The notes under the pieces are model-generated. The model was not told the DNA's origin. It did no database searches and saw only the letters and a program-made list of their open reading frames with translations. 64,000 bases of DNA from Nitrospirota bacterium (GTDB lineage: Bacteria > Nitrospirota > Thermodesulfovibrionia > Thermodesulfovibrionales > Dissulfurispiraceae). Positions 34,552 through 42,811 of the stretch are shown here, piece by piece. The DNA is taken from the NCBI GenBank assembly GCA_016936655.1, contig JAFGXL010000015.1, positions 205,417 to 269,416 of the forward strand, in the 5' to 3' direction. Position numbers and translations under genes: made by a program. Within the stretch, counting starts at the first letter, position 1. Each line of letters opens with the position of its first letter.

Positions 34552-35874
34552 CTTAATCTTTGATCCATCTCCTGAAACCACAATCAAATAATTTGTTCCA
34601 GAAAAATACTTCTTAGCAACACGCAGAACATCCTGCTTTGTTACAGAGTTGATATAGCTGCTGTACTTTTCTATATAGTCTTCTGGCAGTCCGTAAAATC
34701 TTGCTGCCACAAGAAAATCTGCTATCCTGCTGCTGGTCTCAAATCTGCGCGGAAAACTGCCTGTTAAAAATGCTCTTGCATCATTCAGCTCAGAATCGCT
34801 CACCTCTTCAGTTCTAATTCTCTTGATCTCAGATTTTATGATACTGAGCACCTCAGCTGCTGACTCATTCTTTGTCTGTACCTGAACAGAAAATGCGCCG
34901 GGCTCTTTCAGCGAATTAAAACTGCTGTATATGCCGTAGGTAAGACCCCTCTGTTCACGTACAGCATACATGAGTCTCGATGCGAAACCACCGCCTCCAT
35001 AAATATAGTTCATCACAGATACAGCATAGTAGTCAGGATTGCTCCTTGATATTCCATGATGTCCGAATACTATCGAAGCCTGAGTGGTTTTTCTGTCTAT
35101 CATTACAGATTTTGCAGAGACTGTCTGTTGTATAGAAATATTAGATGCGATCAGTTCACCTCCTGATAAAGCCTTCCATTTGCTAAAATATTTTTCGACA
35201 AGCTGCATAAGATCTTCATTGGATATATCACCCACAACAGAAAGAATAGCCTGATCAGGCCTGTATTTAAGATTATGGTAATGCTGAATCTCAGATCTGG
35301 TTATCCTGTCTATATCTTCAGGTTCGCCAGATACAAGCCTGCCGTATGGATGGTACTGCCCAAAGAGCTCTCTCAAAAATCTCTTCTGAGCAACATAAGA
35401 ATGATCCTCCTCTTTCTGCAGCAAAGAGCCCTTAAGTATACGTTTTTTCTGGCTGAGTTCTGCATTAGGAAAGACAGGATTTACTATAATGTCAGCAAAT
35501 ATTTCAAAACCTTTTTGTGCATCCTTTTTAAGAACTGACAAAGATATCGAAGTATAATCACTATTTGTAGAGGCTCCAAGCGATGCACCCATAAACTCCA
35601 CCTCGCTGCTTATCTGGAGAGCTGTCCTCTTTTTTGTCCCTTCTGCAAGCATTGCTGATGTAAGGTACGCAACACCAGGCTTTTGAGCAGACTCATAAAG
35701 CGGCGATGCCTTTACCAGCATGGATGCCATAATAACCGGCAGCCCTGTCCTCTGCACATGCAGAACTGTCAACCCGTTCTTAAGTTTAAACTCTTTATGA
35801 TCTAGAGCGTAACTGTATCCTGAAAATAGTGAAATTATCGCCACCAAAATAAACAATGCGAATATCTTTTTCAT
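34516..35874 (-). CDS. M16-family peptidase homologue lacking the zinc motif
   Basis: 452 residues with signal peptide (MKKIFALFILVAIISLFSGYSYA). It has the M16 fold (KNGLTVLHVQRTGLPVIMASMLVKASP..., YIYGGGGFASRLMYAVREQRGLTYGIYSSF), but where active members have HxxEH this one has GVAYLTSAML. It is therefore probably the inactive half of a two-subunit periplasmic protease, with the active HLLEH subunit encoded directly upstream. Its ATG lies at the stop of that gene, so the two are coupled. It overlaps aroD by 36 bases at the 3' ends. Confidence 0.9.
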   Translation of the reverse strand: MKKIFALFILVAIISLFSGYSYALDHKEFKLKNGLTVLHVQRTGLPVIMASMLVKASPLYESAQKPGVAYLTSAMLAEGTKKRTALQISSEVEFMGASLGASTNSDYTSISLSVLKKDAQKGFEIFADIIVNPVFPNAELSQKKRILKGSLLQKEEDHSYVAQKRFLRELFGQYHPYGRLVSGEPEDIDRITRSEIQHYHNLKYRPDQAILSVVGDISNEDLMQLVEKYFSKWKALSGGELIASNISIQQTVSAKSVMIDRKTTQASIVFGHHGISRSNPDYYAVSVMNYIYGGGGFASRLMYAVREQRGLTYGIYSSFNSLKEPGAFSVQVQTKNESAAEVLSIIKSEIKRIRTEEVSDSELNDARAFLTGSFPRRFETSSRIADFLVAARFYGLPEDYIEKYSSYINSVTKQDVLRVAKKYFSGTNYLIVVSGDGSKIKLDDMEFFKDLK

Positions 35875-37211
35875 TACTTAGCCTTCCCTGCAGGCACCAG
35901 TATGCCAGTAGTGCTGTTATCTTTGATGAGATATTTTTTTGCTGCTGCCTGCAGGTCAGCAACAGTAACCTTTCTGATGCCGTCCAGATACTTTTCAGAG
36001 AGCCTCCAGCTTCCGTGCCTCTCGAATATCGCAGCATATAATGCCTTGGAGTAGTTGGAGTCTTGTGCAAATATAAATGATGCCTCTATCTGATTTTTTG
36101 CCTTCAGCACTTCTTCTTCAGAAGGAGGCTCTGACACTATACTGCTGATTTCTACCCATATAGCATCTTCAAGCGCATCAGCTGAAACGCCTTTTGATGC
36201 TGTGCCGCCTATCATAAATAAAAAAGGATCATTATAAAGAGGGTTATAGCTGACAAACTCATTAACAGCAACAGCCTTTGTGCGCACAAGATTCTGGTAC
36301 AGCCGGGCGCTCTTGCCTCCGGAAAGAATTACAGAGAGCAAATCAAGAGCAAAGCTGTCCTGATGCGGAAATGACGGCGCATGGAACGTCAGAATAACAT
36401 AAGGCAGCTCAGCCTCTTTGCGCAGATATATCCTCTTTGCCCCCTCCTGCAGCGGCTCCTGAGCAACAGAAAGCACGGGAGACTTCGATACAGCTGGTAT
36501 AGGTTCAAACTTATCCTTTATTAGAGCTATCGTCTTTGAAGGGTCAACATCGCCTGCAACAACTATAAAAGCATTGGACGGCGAGTAGTATGTTGAATAG
36601 TGGTGAAACAGATCATCTTTTGTAATGGATGATATAGTGGAAGGCCATCCTATTATAGGATCTCTGTATGAATGGGCTTTAAAAGCAGCAGATATAACAT
36701 CCTCATACAACAATGACTGCGGATCATTCTCATACCTCTGCCTCCTCTCTTCTAGCACCACATTGCGTTCTGACTCGAGCTCTTTTGGATCGAGCAGCAG
36801 GTTTTTCATACGGTCTGATTCGAGTTCAACAGAGAGATGCAGCCTGTCTGAAGACATGTTCTGATAATATGCAGTATAGTCTTTGGATGTAAAAGCATTA
36901 TCCATTCCGCCGTTGCGCTGGATGATATTCGAAAACTCTTTGGGTCCATACTTTTTCGTGCCCTTGAACATCATATGCTCAAGCAGATGGCTTATGCCCT
37001 TTTTGCCCTCAGGCTCGTTCCTTGAGCCAACTTTGTACCATATCTGAAATGTGGCAAGAGGCGCCTTGTGATCTTCAATAATGATCACCTTTAGGCCGTT
37101 TGAAAGCGTCTCTTCAGTAACAGGAAAGTTCTGCGCTGAAAGCAGAGCTGGAAAAAGAAAAAAAATGGCAAAAAGCGCAAGTATACGTTTCATAGACAAC
37201 CTGTCAGTCAC
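35874..37211 (-). CDS. M16-family zinc metallopeptidase, active subunit
   Basis: 445 residues, exported (MKRILALFAIFFLFPALLSAQ signal). The inverted zinc motif is in GISHLLEHMMFKGT, with the distal Glu in LESERNVVLEERRQR. The C-terminal half has LSGGKSARLYQNLVRTKAVAV. The start is either GTG 37211, overlapping the ferredoxin stop, or ATG 37193 at the signal peptide. It forms a pair with the downstream zinc-less homologue, as in other bacterial M16B systems. Likely periplasmic peptide degradation. Confidence 0.92.
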   Translation of the reverse strand: MTDRLSMKRILALFAIFFLFPALLSAQNFPVTEETLSNGLKVIIIEDHKAPLATFQIWYKVGSRNEPEGKKGISHLLEHMMFKGTKKYGPKEFSNIIQRNGGMDNAFTSKDYTAYYQNMSSDRLHLSVELESDRMKNLLLDPKELESERNVVLEERRQRYENDPQSLLYEDVISAAFKAHSYRDPIIGWPSTISSITKDDLFHHYSTYYSPSNAFIVVAGDVDPSKTIALIKDKFEPIPAVSKSPVLSVAQEPLQEGAKRIYLRKEAELPYVILTFHAPSFPHQDSFALDLLSVILSGGKSARLYQNLVRTKAVAVNEFVSYNPLYNDPFLFMIGGTASKGVSADALEDAIWVEISSIVSEPPSEEEVLKAKNQIEASFIFAQDSNYSKALYAAIFERHGSWRLSEKYLDGIRKVTVADLQAAAKKYLIKDNSTTGILVPAGKAK

Positions 37212-37437
37212 GCCAAACCTGTATGGCTATGTCAGGGCATACTGTAGCGCATATTGCACAGCCTGTGCATTTATCAGGGTGAGCAAATATAGCAGGGAAG
37301 TAGCCTGAAGAGTTTATGTCTTTATCCATCTCAATACAGCCTTTTGGACAAGCTGCCACGCAATAGGTGCATCCCTTGCAGACATCTCTGTTTATTATTA
37401 TTTTGCCTTTAGCTGATTTTGCAGCCTGCTCAAACAT
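37204..37437 (-). CDS. 2[4Fe-4S] ferredoxin, KorD/OorD-like
   Basis: 77 residues with two cluster motifs: CKGCTYCVAACP and CTGCAICATVCP. The length, the N-terminal KGKIIINRDVCKGC and the ending CPDIAIQVWRD are those of delta subunits of 2-oxoacid:ferredoxin oxidoreductases. No alpha, beta or gamma subunit gene is nearby; instead it overlaps the start of an M16 peptidase gene. It could serve as a free ferredoxin or join an oxidoreductase encoded elsewhere. A GGAGGC site precedes the ATG. Confidence 0.9.
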   Translation of the reverse strand: MFEQAAKSAKGKIIINRDVCKGCTYCVAACPKGCIEMDKDINSSGYFPAIFAHPDKCTGCAICATVCPDIAIQVWRD

Positions 37438-37740
37438 TTTGCCTCCTAATCTGTTTTTCTATATTAACATACACCTATACGGCAGCACAGCTTCATGTAT
37501 TATTAAACTATACCCTTTCTCTTCTACCTAGTCTTTTTAATCTTCAACTATACCTCCATTTCACATCAGCCTATATTACAATTTGCTGTAAATAGTTATT
37601 TATATTTACTGATTTACTTTTTCTTAACATCTCTGTTAATATATTCACAATCAGCTAACCTGCAACAGCGACATACCAAGCTTTTGCAACCTATTAATAG
37701 CTTCCATTTTAACCAGCTTTTTCAAAGGAGACAATATATT
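37438..37740. other. AT-rich intergenic region
   Basis: About 300 bases between the divergent ferredoxin and TupA-like genes. It should contain both promoters. It is rich in A and T with no long inverted or direct repeat, no RNA gene and no ModE-like box that I can see. Confidence 0.5.
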
Positions 37741-38502
37741 ATGCTAAAGCTCGCCTCAACAATAGGGGCAGTTGACGCAGGAATTGTAGACAAGCTTAAA
37801 AACGCTTTCAACCAAAAAACAGGCGTATCGGTTGAATATGTCGCTGCAGGATCTGAAAAAGCTCTTCAGCTCGCTCAAAGCGGACAATACGACCTTGTGC
37901 TTGTACATGCGAAGCAGCTTGAAGAAAAATTTATTGAGCAAGGTTTTGGCACAAAACGATATGATCTGATGTATAACGATTTTGTAATTCTCGGATCGCC
38001 GCATGATCCATCCGGCATCAGCATATCAAAAAATGCTGCATCCGCATTTAAACAAATTGCAAAAAAACAGGCTCCTTTTATCACAAGAGGAGACAACTCC
38101 GGAACACATATAAAAGAACTCGAGATATGGAACAGGGCAGGCATAACTCCAGTCGGTGCATGGCATATTATTTCTGATTATGGATCAAAAAGCACTACTG
38201 CCACACTATTAGACGCAGACAGTAAGCAGGCATACACTATAATAGACAGGTCGACATACATACCAATTAAATCAAAGATCAAGCTGCAGGTTTTAGTTGA
38301 AAAAGATGATCTGCTCCTGAACTATATAACCCTGATACCTGTCAACCCTGCTAAATTTCCGCAAGTAAACTATAACGCTGCAATGAAGTTTATCGAATGG
38401 CTGCAGAGCAAAGAAGCCCAAATCATCATTCGCGACTTTGGCAAAAAAAAATATGGAGAGCCGCTGTTTTTCCCAAACTCTCCTGAAGGCAGAAAACTTT
38501 AA
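37741..38502 (+). CDS. TupA-like (tungstate-binding type) protein without signal peptide
   Basis: 253 residues from the ATG at 37741, set by an AAAGGAG site; the frame is open to 37684 but adds no signal sequence. It is a type 2 periplasmic-binding fold like TupA: LASTIGAVDAGIVDKLKNAF, YDLVLVHAKQLEEKFIEQGFG, DFVILGSPHDPSGI, PFITRGDNSGTHIKELEIW, and YTIIDRSTYI. The TTS-type start seen in TupA is LASTIGA here. Without export signal it would stay in the cytoplasm or use an unusual route. No tupBC genes are adjacent. It might be a ligand sensor. Confidence 0.82.
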   Translation: MLKLASTIGAVDAGIVDKLKNAFNQKTGVSVEYVAAGSEKALQLAQSGQYDLVLVHAKQLEEKFIEQGFGTKRYDLMYNDFVILGSPHDPSGISISKNAASAFKQIAKKQAPFITRGDNSGTHIKELEIWNRAGITPVGAWHIISDYGSKSTTATLLDADSKQAYTIIDRSTYIPIKSKIKLQVLVEKDDLLLNYITLIPVNPAKFPQVNYNAAMKFIEWLQSKEAQIIIRDFGKKKYGEPLFFPNSPEGRKL

Positions 38503-38511
38503 TCTACCTTA

Positions 38512-38547
38512 AAAGCAGGAGGCTCCTGATCAGGAACCTCCTGCTTT
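38512..38547. terminator. Hairpin terminator between the TupA-like gene and msrA
   Basis: Arms AAAGCAGGAGG (38512-38522) and CCTCCTGCTTT (38537-38547) close a second inner palindrome TCCTGATCAGGA. It lies between convergent genes and probably stops both; the T runs are short. Confidence 0.75.
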
Positions 38548-38553
38548 GCTTCA

Positions 38554-39084
38554 TCAATCCTTAAAAAACTTATTCTCTATCTTCTTTCTGAACCTATTCA
38601 CCTTTGGTTCTATCACCATGCGGCAGTATCCTGCATCAGGATTATTCTCATAGTAGTTCTGATGATACTGCTCTGCCTTGTAGAACTTTTCAGATGGCTT
38701 TACCTCGGTAACTATAGGGCTGTTAAACTCAGGCTGCAACTCAGCAATAATCTGTTTCGCGATTTTCTCCTGCTCATCATCATGCGTGAATATAACGCTC
38801 CTGTACTGCGTACCCCTGTCAGCGCCCTGTCTATTAAGAGTTGTCGGGTCATGACTCAGAAGATGCAGCCGCACAAGATCAGCATAGGTCACAATATCAG
38901 AATCATAAGTGAGCTGCACAACCTCTGCATGGCCAGTATCGCCGCTACATACATCCCTATAGGAAGGATCAGGAGCAGAGCCTCCGCAATAGCCGCTCTC
39001 AACACTATGCACTCCCTTCACCATCTTAAAGATCGCTTCAGTGCACCAGAAACATCCGCCGCCAAATGTAGCTGTCTCTATCAT
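38554..39084 (-). CDS. msrA: Peptide methionine-S-sulfoxide reductase MsrA
   Basis: It repairs oxidised methionine (S form) in proteins. 176 residues with the catalytic GGGCFWCTEAIFK at the start, GYCGGSAPDPSYRDVCSGDTGHAEVVQ, and the ending YHQNYYENNP region. Full length. It starts inside the msrB stop (4-base overlap), so A and B are translated together behind the aquaporin gene. Confidence 0.97.
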   Translation of the reverse strand: MIETATFGGGCFWCTEAIFKMVKGVHSVESGYCGGSAPDPSYRDVCSGDTGHAEVVQLTYDSDIVTYADLVRLHLLSHDPTTLNRQGADRGTQYRSVIFTHDDEQEKIAKQIIAELQPEFNSPIVTEVKPSEKFYKAEQYHQNYYENNPDAGYCRMVIEPKVNRFRKKIENKFFKD

Positions 39085-39527
39085 CTGATCACCTTCTTCA
39101 GCACAACAGCATTAATGCAGTATCTCAGACCGGACGGCTCAGGCCCGTCAGGAAATACATGCCCAAGGTGCGCACCGCATGCATTGCATACAGCCTCTAT
39201 GCGCTCCATACCATAGGATTTATCAGCATGATATGCTATGGCGTTGGATTTAACAGGTTGAGTAAATGAGGGCCATCCAGTGCCGGACTGAAATTTATTT
39301 GTTGAATCGAACAGCATGGTTGAGCAGCATACGCAGGCATAAATTCCTGGCTCAAACATATTGCACATATCAGAGCTGAAGGCCCGCTCAGTGCCTTTTT
39401 GGCGAGCAACGCGGTACTGTTCCGGAGTGAGCAGGGCCTTCCACTCATCATCAGACTTAAAGACCCTGATCTCCGGCTCAGGATTTGCATGCTCAGCGTA
39501 TCTGTTCACATCATCCCATAGCAACAT
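39081..39527 (-). CDS. msrB: Peptide methionine-R-sulfoxide reductase MsrB
   Basis: The partner acting on the R form. The core from VFKSDDEWKALLTPEQYRVARQKGTERAF to LRYCINAVVLK is intact. It has zinc Cys pairs (CVCC and CNACG) and the GTGWPSF and RYCIN motifs with the catalytic Cys. The start is uncertain: ATG 39527 is chosen here. A TTG at 39539 lies nearer an AAGGAG site, and the frame stays open to 39593, deep inside the aquaporin gene. Confidence 0.93.
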   Translation of the reverse strand: MLLWDDVNRYAEHANPEPEIRVFKSDDEWKALLTPEQYRVARQKGTERAFSSDMCNMFEPGIYACVCCSTMLFDSTNKFQSGTGWPSFTQPVKSNAIAYHADKSYGMERIEAVCNACGAHLGHVFPDGPEPSGLRYCINAVVLKKVIR

Positions 39528-39546
39528 AAAGCTTATCAAATACTCC

Positions 39547-40239
39547 TTATTGCTTTGCTTCAGACCCGATAATGCGGTAGACAGCAGCTCCAAGCATACC
39601 CCCGATTACAGGAGCAATCCAGAAAAGCCAGAGCTGAGAAATCGCCCAGTCTCCCGCAAACAGCGCAACACCGGTACTGCGGGCAGGATTTACTGATGTG
39701 TTTGTAACAGGTATGCTGATCAGATGAATTAATGTAAGGCACAAACCGATCGCTATTGGTGCAAAGCCCTGAGGTGCGCGTTTATCGGTCGCTCCCAAGA
39801 TAACAAGGAGAAACATCATGGTCATTACAACCTCTGTTATAAAGGCAGCCATCAGACCATACCCTCCAGGCGAATGTTCACCATACCCATTAGAAGCAAA
39901 ACCTGCGGATAGATCAAACCCACTCTTTCCGGATGCAATAAGATATAGAACCCCTCCAGCCACAATTCCGCCAATCACCTGTGCAATAATGTATGGCAGC
40001 AGATCTTTTGTCGGCATACGACCACCAGCCCAAAGACCCACAGAAACAGCCGGGTTCAGATGGCATCCTGAGATATGCCCAATAGCAAAAGCCATGGTCA
40101 GCACAGTTAATCCAAATGCGAGCGAAACACCAAGAAAGCCGATGCCCAACCCAGGAAATGCCGCAGATATAACCGCACTGCCGCAACCTCCAAGAACCAG
40201 CCAAAAGGTTCCAAAAAACTCAGCGCTGTATTTTTTCAC
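39547..40239 (-). CDS. aqpZ: Aquaporin Z
   Basis: A six-helix water channel of 230 residues. It has [23 protein letters not shown], the first NPA in [11 protein letters not shown], the second in [10 protein letters not shown], and the conserved Arg that follows it. Complete. It heads the aqpZ-msrB-msrA series; water or small-solute (possibly peroxide) flux together with oxidative repair is a plausible theme. Confidence 0.96.
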   Translation of the reverse strand: MKKYSAEFFGTFWLVLGGCGSAVISAAFPGLGIGFLGVSLAFGLTVLTMAFAIGHISGCHLNPAVSVGLWAGGRMPTKDLLPYIIAQVIGGIVAGGVLYLIASGKSGFDLSAGFASNGYGEHSPGGYGLMAAFITEVVMTMMFLLVILGATDKRAPQGFAPIAIGLCLTLIHLISIPVTNTSVNPARSTGVALFAGDWAISQLWLFWIAPVIGGMLGAAVYRIIGSEAKQ

Positions 40240-40300
40240 ACTGTCTCCTTTTCTTTGCTAATTTTCAATCAACAGACTGCTGGCATATATAGACAAATGG

Positions 40301-40549
40301 TTATTTCTTGATCATTCTGTAAAGCATCAATAAAAGAATAGCGCCTCCGATGGCCAGCACTATGCTTCCAATGTTAAATCCGGTAACCGATCCGAGCCCA
40401 AGAAAAGATCCGACAAACCCGCCCACAAAAGCTCCGGCTATTCCGAGCAGAATTGTGATAAAAATACCTCCGGGGTCTTTACCGGGCATTATAAACTTTG
40501 CAACCACTCCCACAATCAGACCCATAATAATCCATGATAAAATTCCCAT
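40301..40549 (-). CDS. GlsB/YeaQ/YmgE-family membrane protein
   Basis: An 82-residue, very hydrophobic protein: MGILSWIIMGLIVGVVAKFIMPGKDPGGIFITILLGIAGAFVGGFVGSFLG. These are the Transgly_assoc family hallmarks, with three membrane helices and PGKDPGG in the loop. The ATG at 40549 has a GGAGG site 8 bases ahead; the longer open frame to 40615 is not needed. The family is linked to general stress responses; biochemical role unknown. Confidence 0.9.
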   Translation of the reverse strand: MGILSWIIMGLIVGVVAKFIMPGKDPGGIFITILLGIAGAFVGGFVGSFLGLGSVTGFNIGSIVLAIGGAILLLMLYRMIKK

Positions 40550-40706
40550 CTTAACCACCTCCGTTTTAATTTGTGTTTGGAGCACATTCGGACCAAACGC
40601 ATCACCGCACTGCACATAGACAGCACGGTGAAAAAACTATTAACTTATTATTACTCCATTTTCACTAATTTGATAGTTATATGCTGCGCTTCGTTATTGA
40701 CGGCCT

Positions 40707-40728
40707 TGCAAAAATATAAATTTTTGCA
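40707..40728. repeat. Small palindromic hairpin
   Basis: TGCAAAAAT (40707-40715) and ATTTTTGCA (40720-40728) with a 4-base loop, directly behind the stop of the Bro-N fragment. It may act as a weak terminator. Confidence 0.5.
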
Positions 40729-40732
40729 GCCT

Positions 40733-41035
40733 TTAGGTCAAACTCGGGATGGACTGAATAATTCGAAACAACTCTTGCACATCAGCACAATCGGTTTCTC
40801 GCATCTTCCCGTCAGAAGCCTTCATCTTGAACTGTCGCCAAATTGTCGACAGTTCAAGGCCCTCATCGGTTTTAACGCGTACTTTCATCTTAAACCAGTA
40901 ATCTCGAGGATTGACGCTGTCAGTCAGAGCACTTACAACATCAATTACAGAAAAATACCATGCCTCAGACTGCTCATTATATAAACGGCGGATACTATAT
41001 TTTTCAAAAGCTATCAGCGATCTGTCATTATCCAT
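40733..41035 (-). pseudogene. Truncated Bro-N/DinD-like antirepressor gene
   Basis: 100 residues from the ATG at 41035 with an AGAGGA site. The sequence AFEKYSIRRLYNEQSEAWYFSVIDVVSALTDSVNPRDYWFKMKVRV... to ADVQELFRIIQSIPS matches the Bro-N domain of DinD-like and phage antirepressor proteins. Family members continue after IPS for another 100-200 residues; here the frame stops three codons later. It is therefore a 3'-truncated remnant or a stand-alone domain. It sits between recN and the YeaQ-type gene. Confidence 0.75.
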
Positions 41036-41078
41036 ATTAATCCTCTTTGCATAATCCTTATGACTCGAATTAATACCC

Positions 41079-42740
41079 TTACACTCCTGCCAAAAGCTCT
41101 GCCGCGTGCTTGAGTGAGGAGTCGGTAACATTGCCGCTCAGCATACGCGCTATCTCTGCCTGCCTCTCTTTGCCGGAGATAGACTCTGCCGTAACCTTGA
41201 CTGAATCTGTTTTAACGCTCTTGTCTATCTTTATATGCCTGCCTGCCATTGCGGCTATCTGAGGCAGATGTGTTATGCAGAGTGCCTGATATCCGGCAGC
41301 TATGTTTTTGAGGCGTGCTCCAACCTGCTGAGCCGTAACTCCGCCAATGCCTGAATCCACTTCATCGAATATGAGCGTTTTATTTATGGACTTTAAATCT
41401 GTCTTTTCAGCTGCTGCAAACTCTATGCACTTTAATGCGAGCATGATGCGGGAGAGCTCTCCTCCTGATGCGACTTTTATAAGCGGCCTTGCTGCCTCTC
41501 CGGGATTTGCCGAGAAGATGAACTCAACATCATCAATGCCGTTTACGCCCGGAGCTATCTCTTTAAAGCGCAGCTCGAACACTGCCTTCTGAAAACCGAC
41601 TTTGCGCAGCTCATCAACAACAGCGTTCTGCATTTTCTGACATGATGCCTTTCTCTTATCAGAGAGAGAGCGCGCTTCTTTAAGCAGCGTTTCCTCTTTG
41701 GCAGCAAGTTCTGAATCAACAGCGTCTATCTCTTCATCAATGCGTTCAAGCTGTTCAAGCTCCTGCACAGCTTTGTCATGATAAGCGAGCGCAGCTTCTA
41801 TATTGCTGCCATACTTTTTTTCGATCTTCTTTATCTGCTCAAGCCGCTCTTCAACAGCATCGAGCCTTGCAGGGTCAGAGTCATATTTTGATCTTATGCC
41901 TCGCATAAAGAGCGCTGCGTCCTGAAGCAGCGGTTCAGATGATGTTAGTGAGGTGAGCGCATCTGTCATCTCTGCATCCACCTGAGATGCCTCGCGCATC
42001 TTTGTAATTACAGAGGAGAGCTGCGTAATGATGGAGTTGTCTGACTCATAAAGCATGGAGTACACAGCCTCTGCTGATTCCTTGAGTCTGGTAGCGTTTT
42101 GCAATATGCTGCGCTCTGATTCGAGCTCTTCCTTTTCGCCCAGCCGCAGGTTTGCTGCTGATATCTCCTGAGTCTGGAATTTGAGAAAGTCTATTCTCTG
42201 CGTGCGCTCATTCGCCTTTTCTTTCAGCGCAGCAGCCTTAGCACGCGTTGCGGAGACCTCTGTAAAGAGTTCGCGGTATTTGGCAGCAGCATCAGCAAGA
42301 CCTGCGTATCTGTCCAGAAACTCGAGATGGTACTCTTTGTTGAGAAGATCCTGATGCTCATGCTGGCCATGTATATTTACAAGTGCAGAAATGGCATCAG
42401 CCATGGTCTGGATATTTACAGACACATCATTGATATAGGCCCTACCTTTGCCCTGGAGCGAAAGGGTCCGCCTGAATATGATCTCATCCTGATCAGGTAT
42501 GGAGAGTTCTTTTAATAGAGGTAGCGCAGCATGATCGAAAACAGCTTCAATTGATGCCTCTTTTTCGCCGGTTTTTATAAGATCCTGGGTCGCTTTTTCA
42601 CCGAGGAGGATGGCTACTGCGTCAACAATTATGGATTTGCCTGCGCCGGTCTCGCCTGTGAGCACATTGAAGCCCTGCCCAAACTCCAGAGAGACCTCGT
42701 CAATGATTGTGAAGTTTTTTATTCTGAGTTCTTTTAGCAT
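41079..42740 (-). CDS. recN: DNA repair protein RecN
   Basis: An SMC-like ATPase in double-strand break repair, 553 residues. N-terminal ATPase lobe: LKELRIKNFTIIDEVSLEFGQGFNVLTGETGAGKSIIVDA. The long central coiled coil (about 160-370) follows. C-terminal lobe: KVASGGELSRIMLALK (signature) and TLIFDEVDSGIGGVTAQQVG (Walker B). Full length. The truncated Bro-N gene begins 43 bases after its stop on the same strand. Confidence 0.97.
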   Translation of the reverse strand: MLKELRIKNFTIIDEVSLEFGQGFNVLTGETGAGKSIIVDAVAILLGEKATQDLIKTGEKEASIEAVFDHAALPLLKELSIPDQDEIIFRRTLSLQGKGRAYINDVSVNIQTMADAISALVNIHGQHEHQDLLNKEYHLEFLDRYAGLADAAAKYRELFTEVSATRAKAAALKEKANERTQRIDFLKFQTQEISAANLRLGEKEELESERSILQNATRLKESAEAVYSMLYESDNSIITQLSSVITKMREASQVDAEMTDALTSLTSSEPLLQDAALFMRGIRSKYDSDPARLDAVEERLEQIKKIEKKYGSNIEAALAYHDKAVQELEQLERIDEEIDAVDSELAAKEETLLKEARSLSDKRKASCQKMQNAVVDELRKVGFQKAVFELRFKEIAPGVNGIDDVEFIFSANPGEAARPLIKVASGGELSRIMLALKCIEFAAAEKTDLKSINKTLIFDEVDSGIGGVTAQQVGARLKNIAAGYQALCITHLPQIAAMAGRHIKIDKSVKTDSVKVTAESISGKERQAEIARMLSGNVTDSSLKHAAELLAGV

Positions 42741-42811
42741 ATAAGCTGATTAGATGCGACCAGACAGATGTCATATTGTACTAAAAGAAGCAGGTAAGTT
42801 GCGACAGGCTG

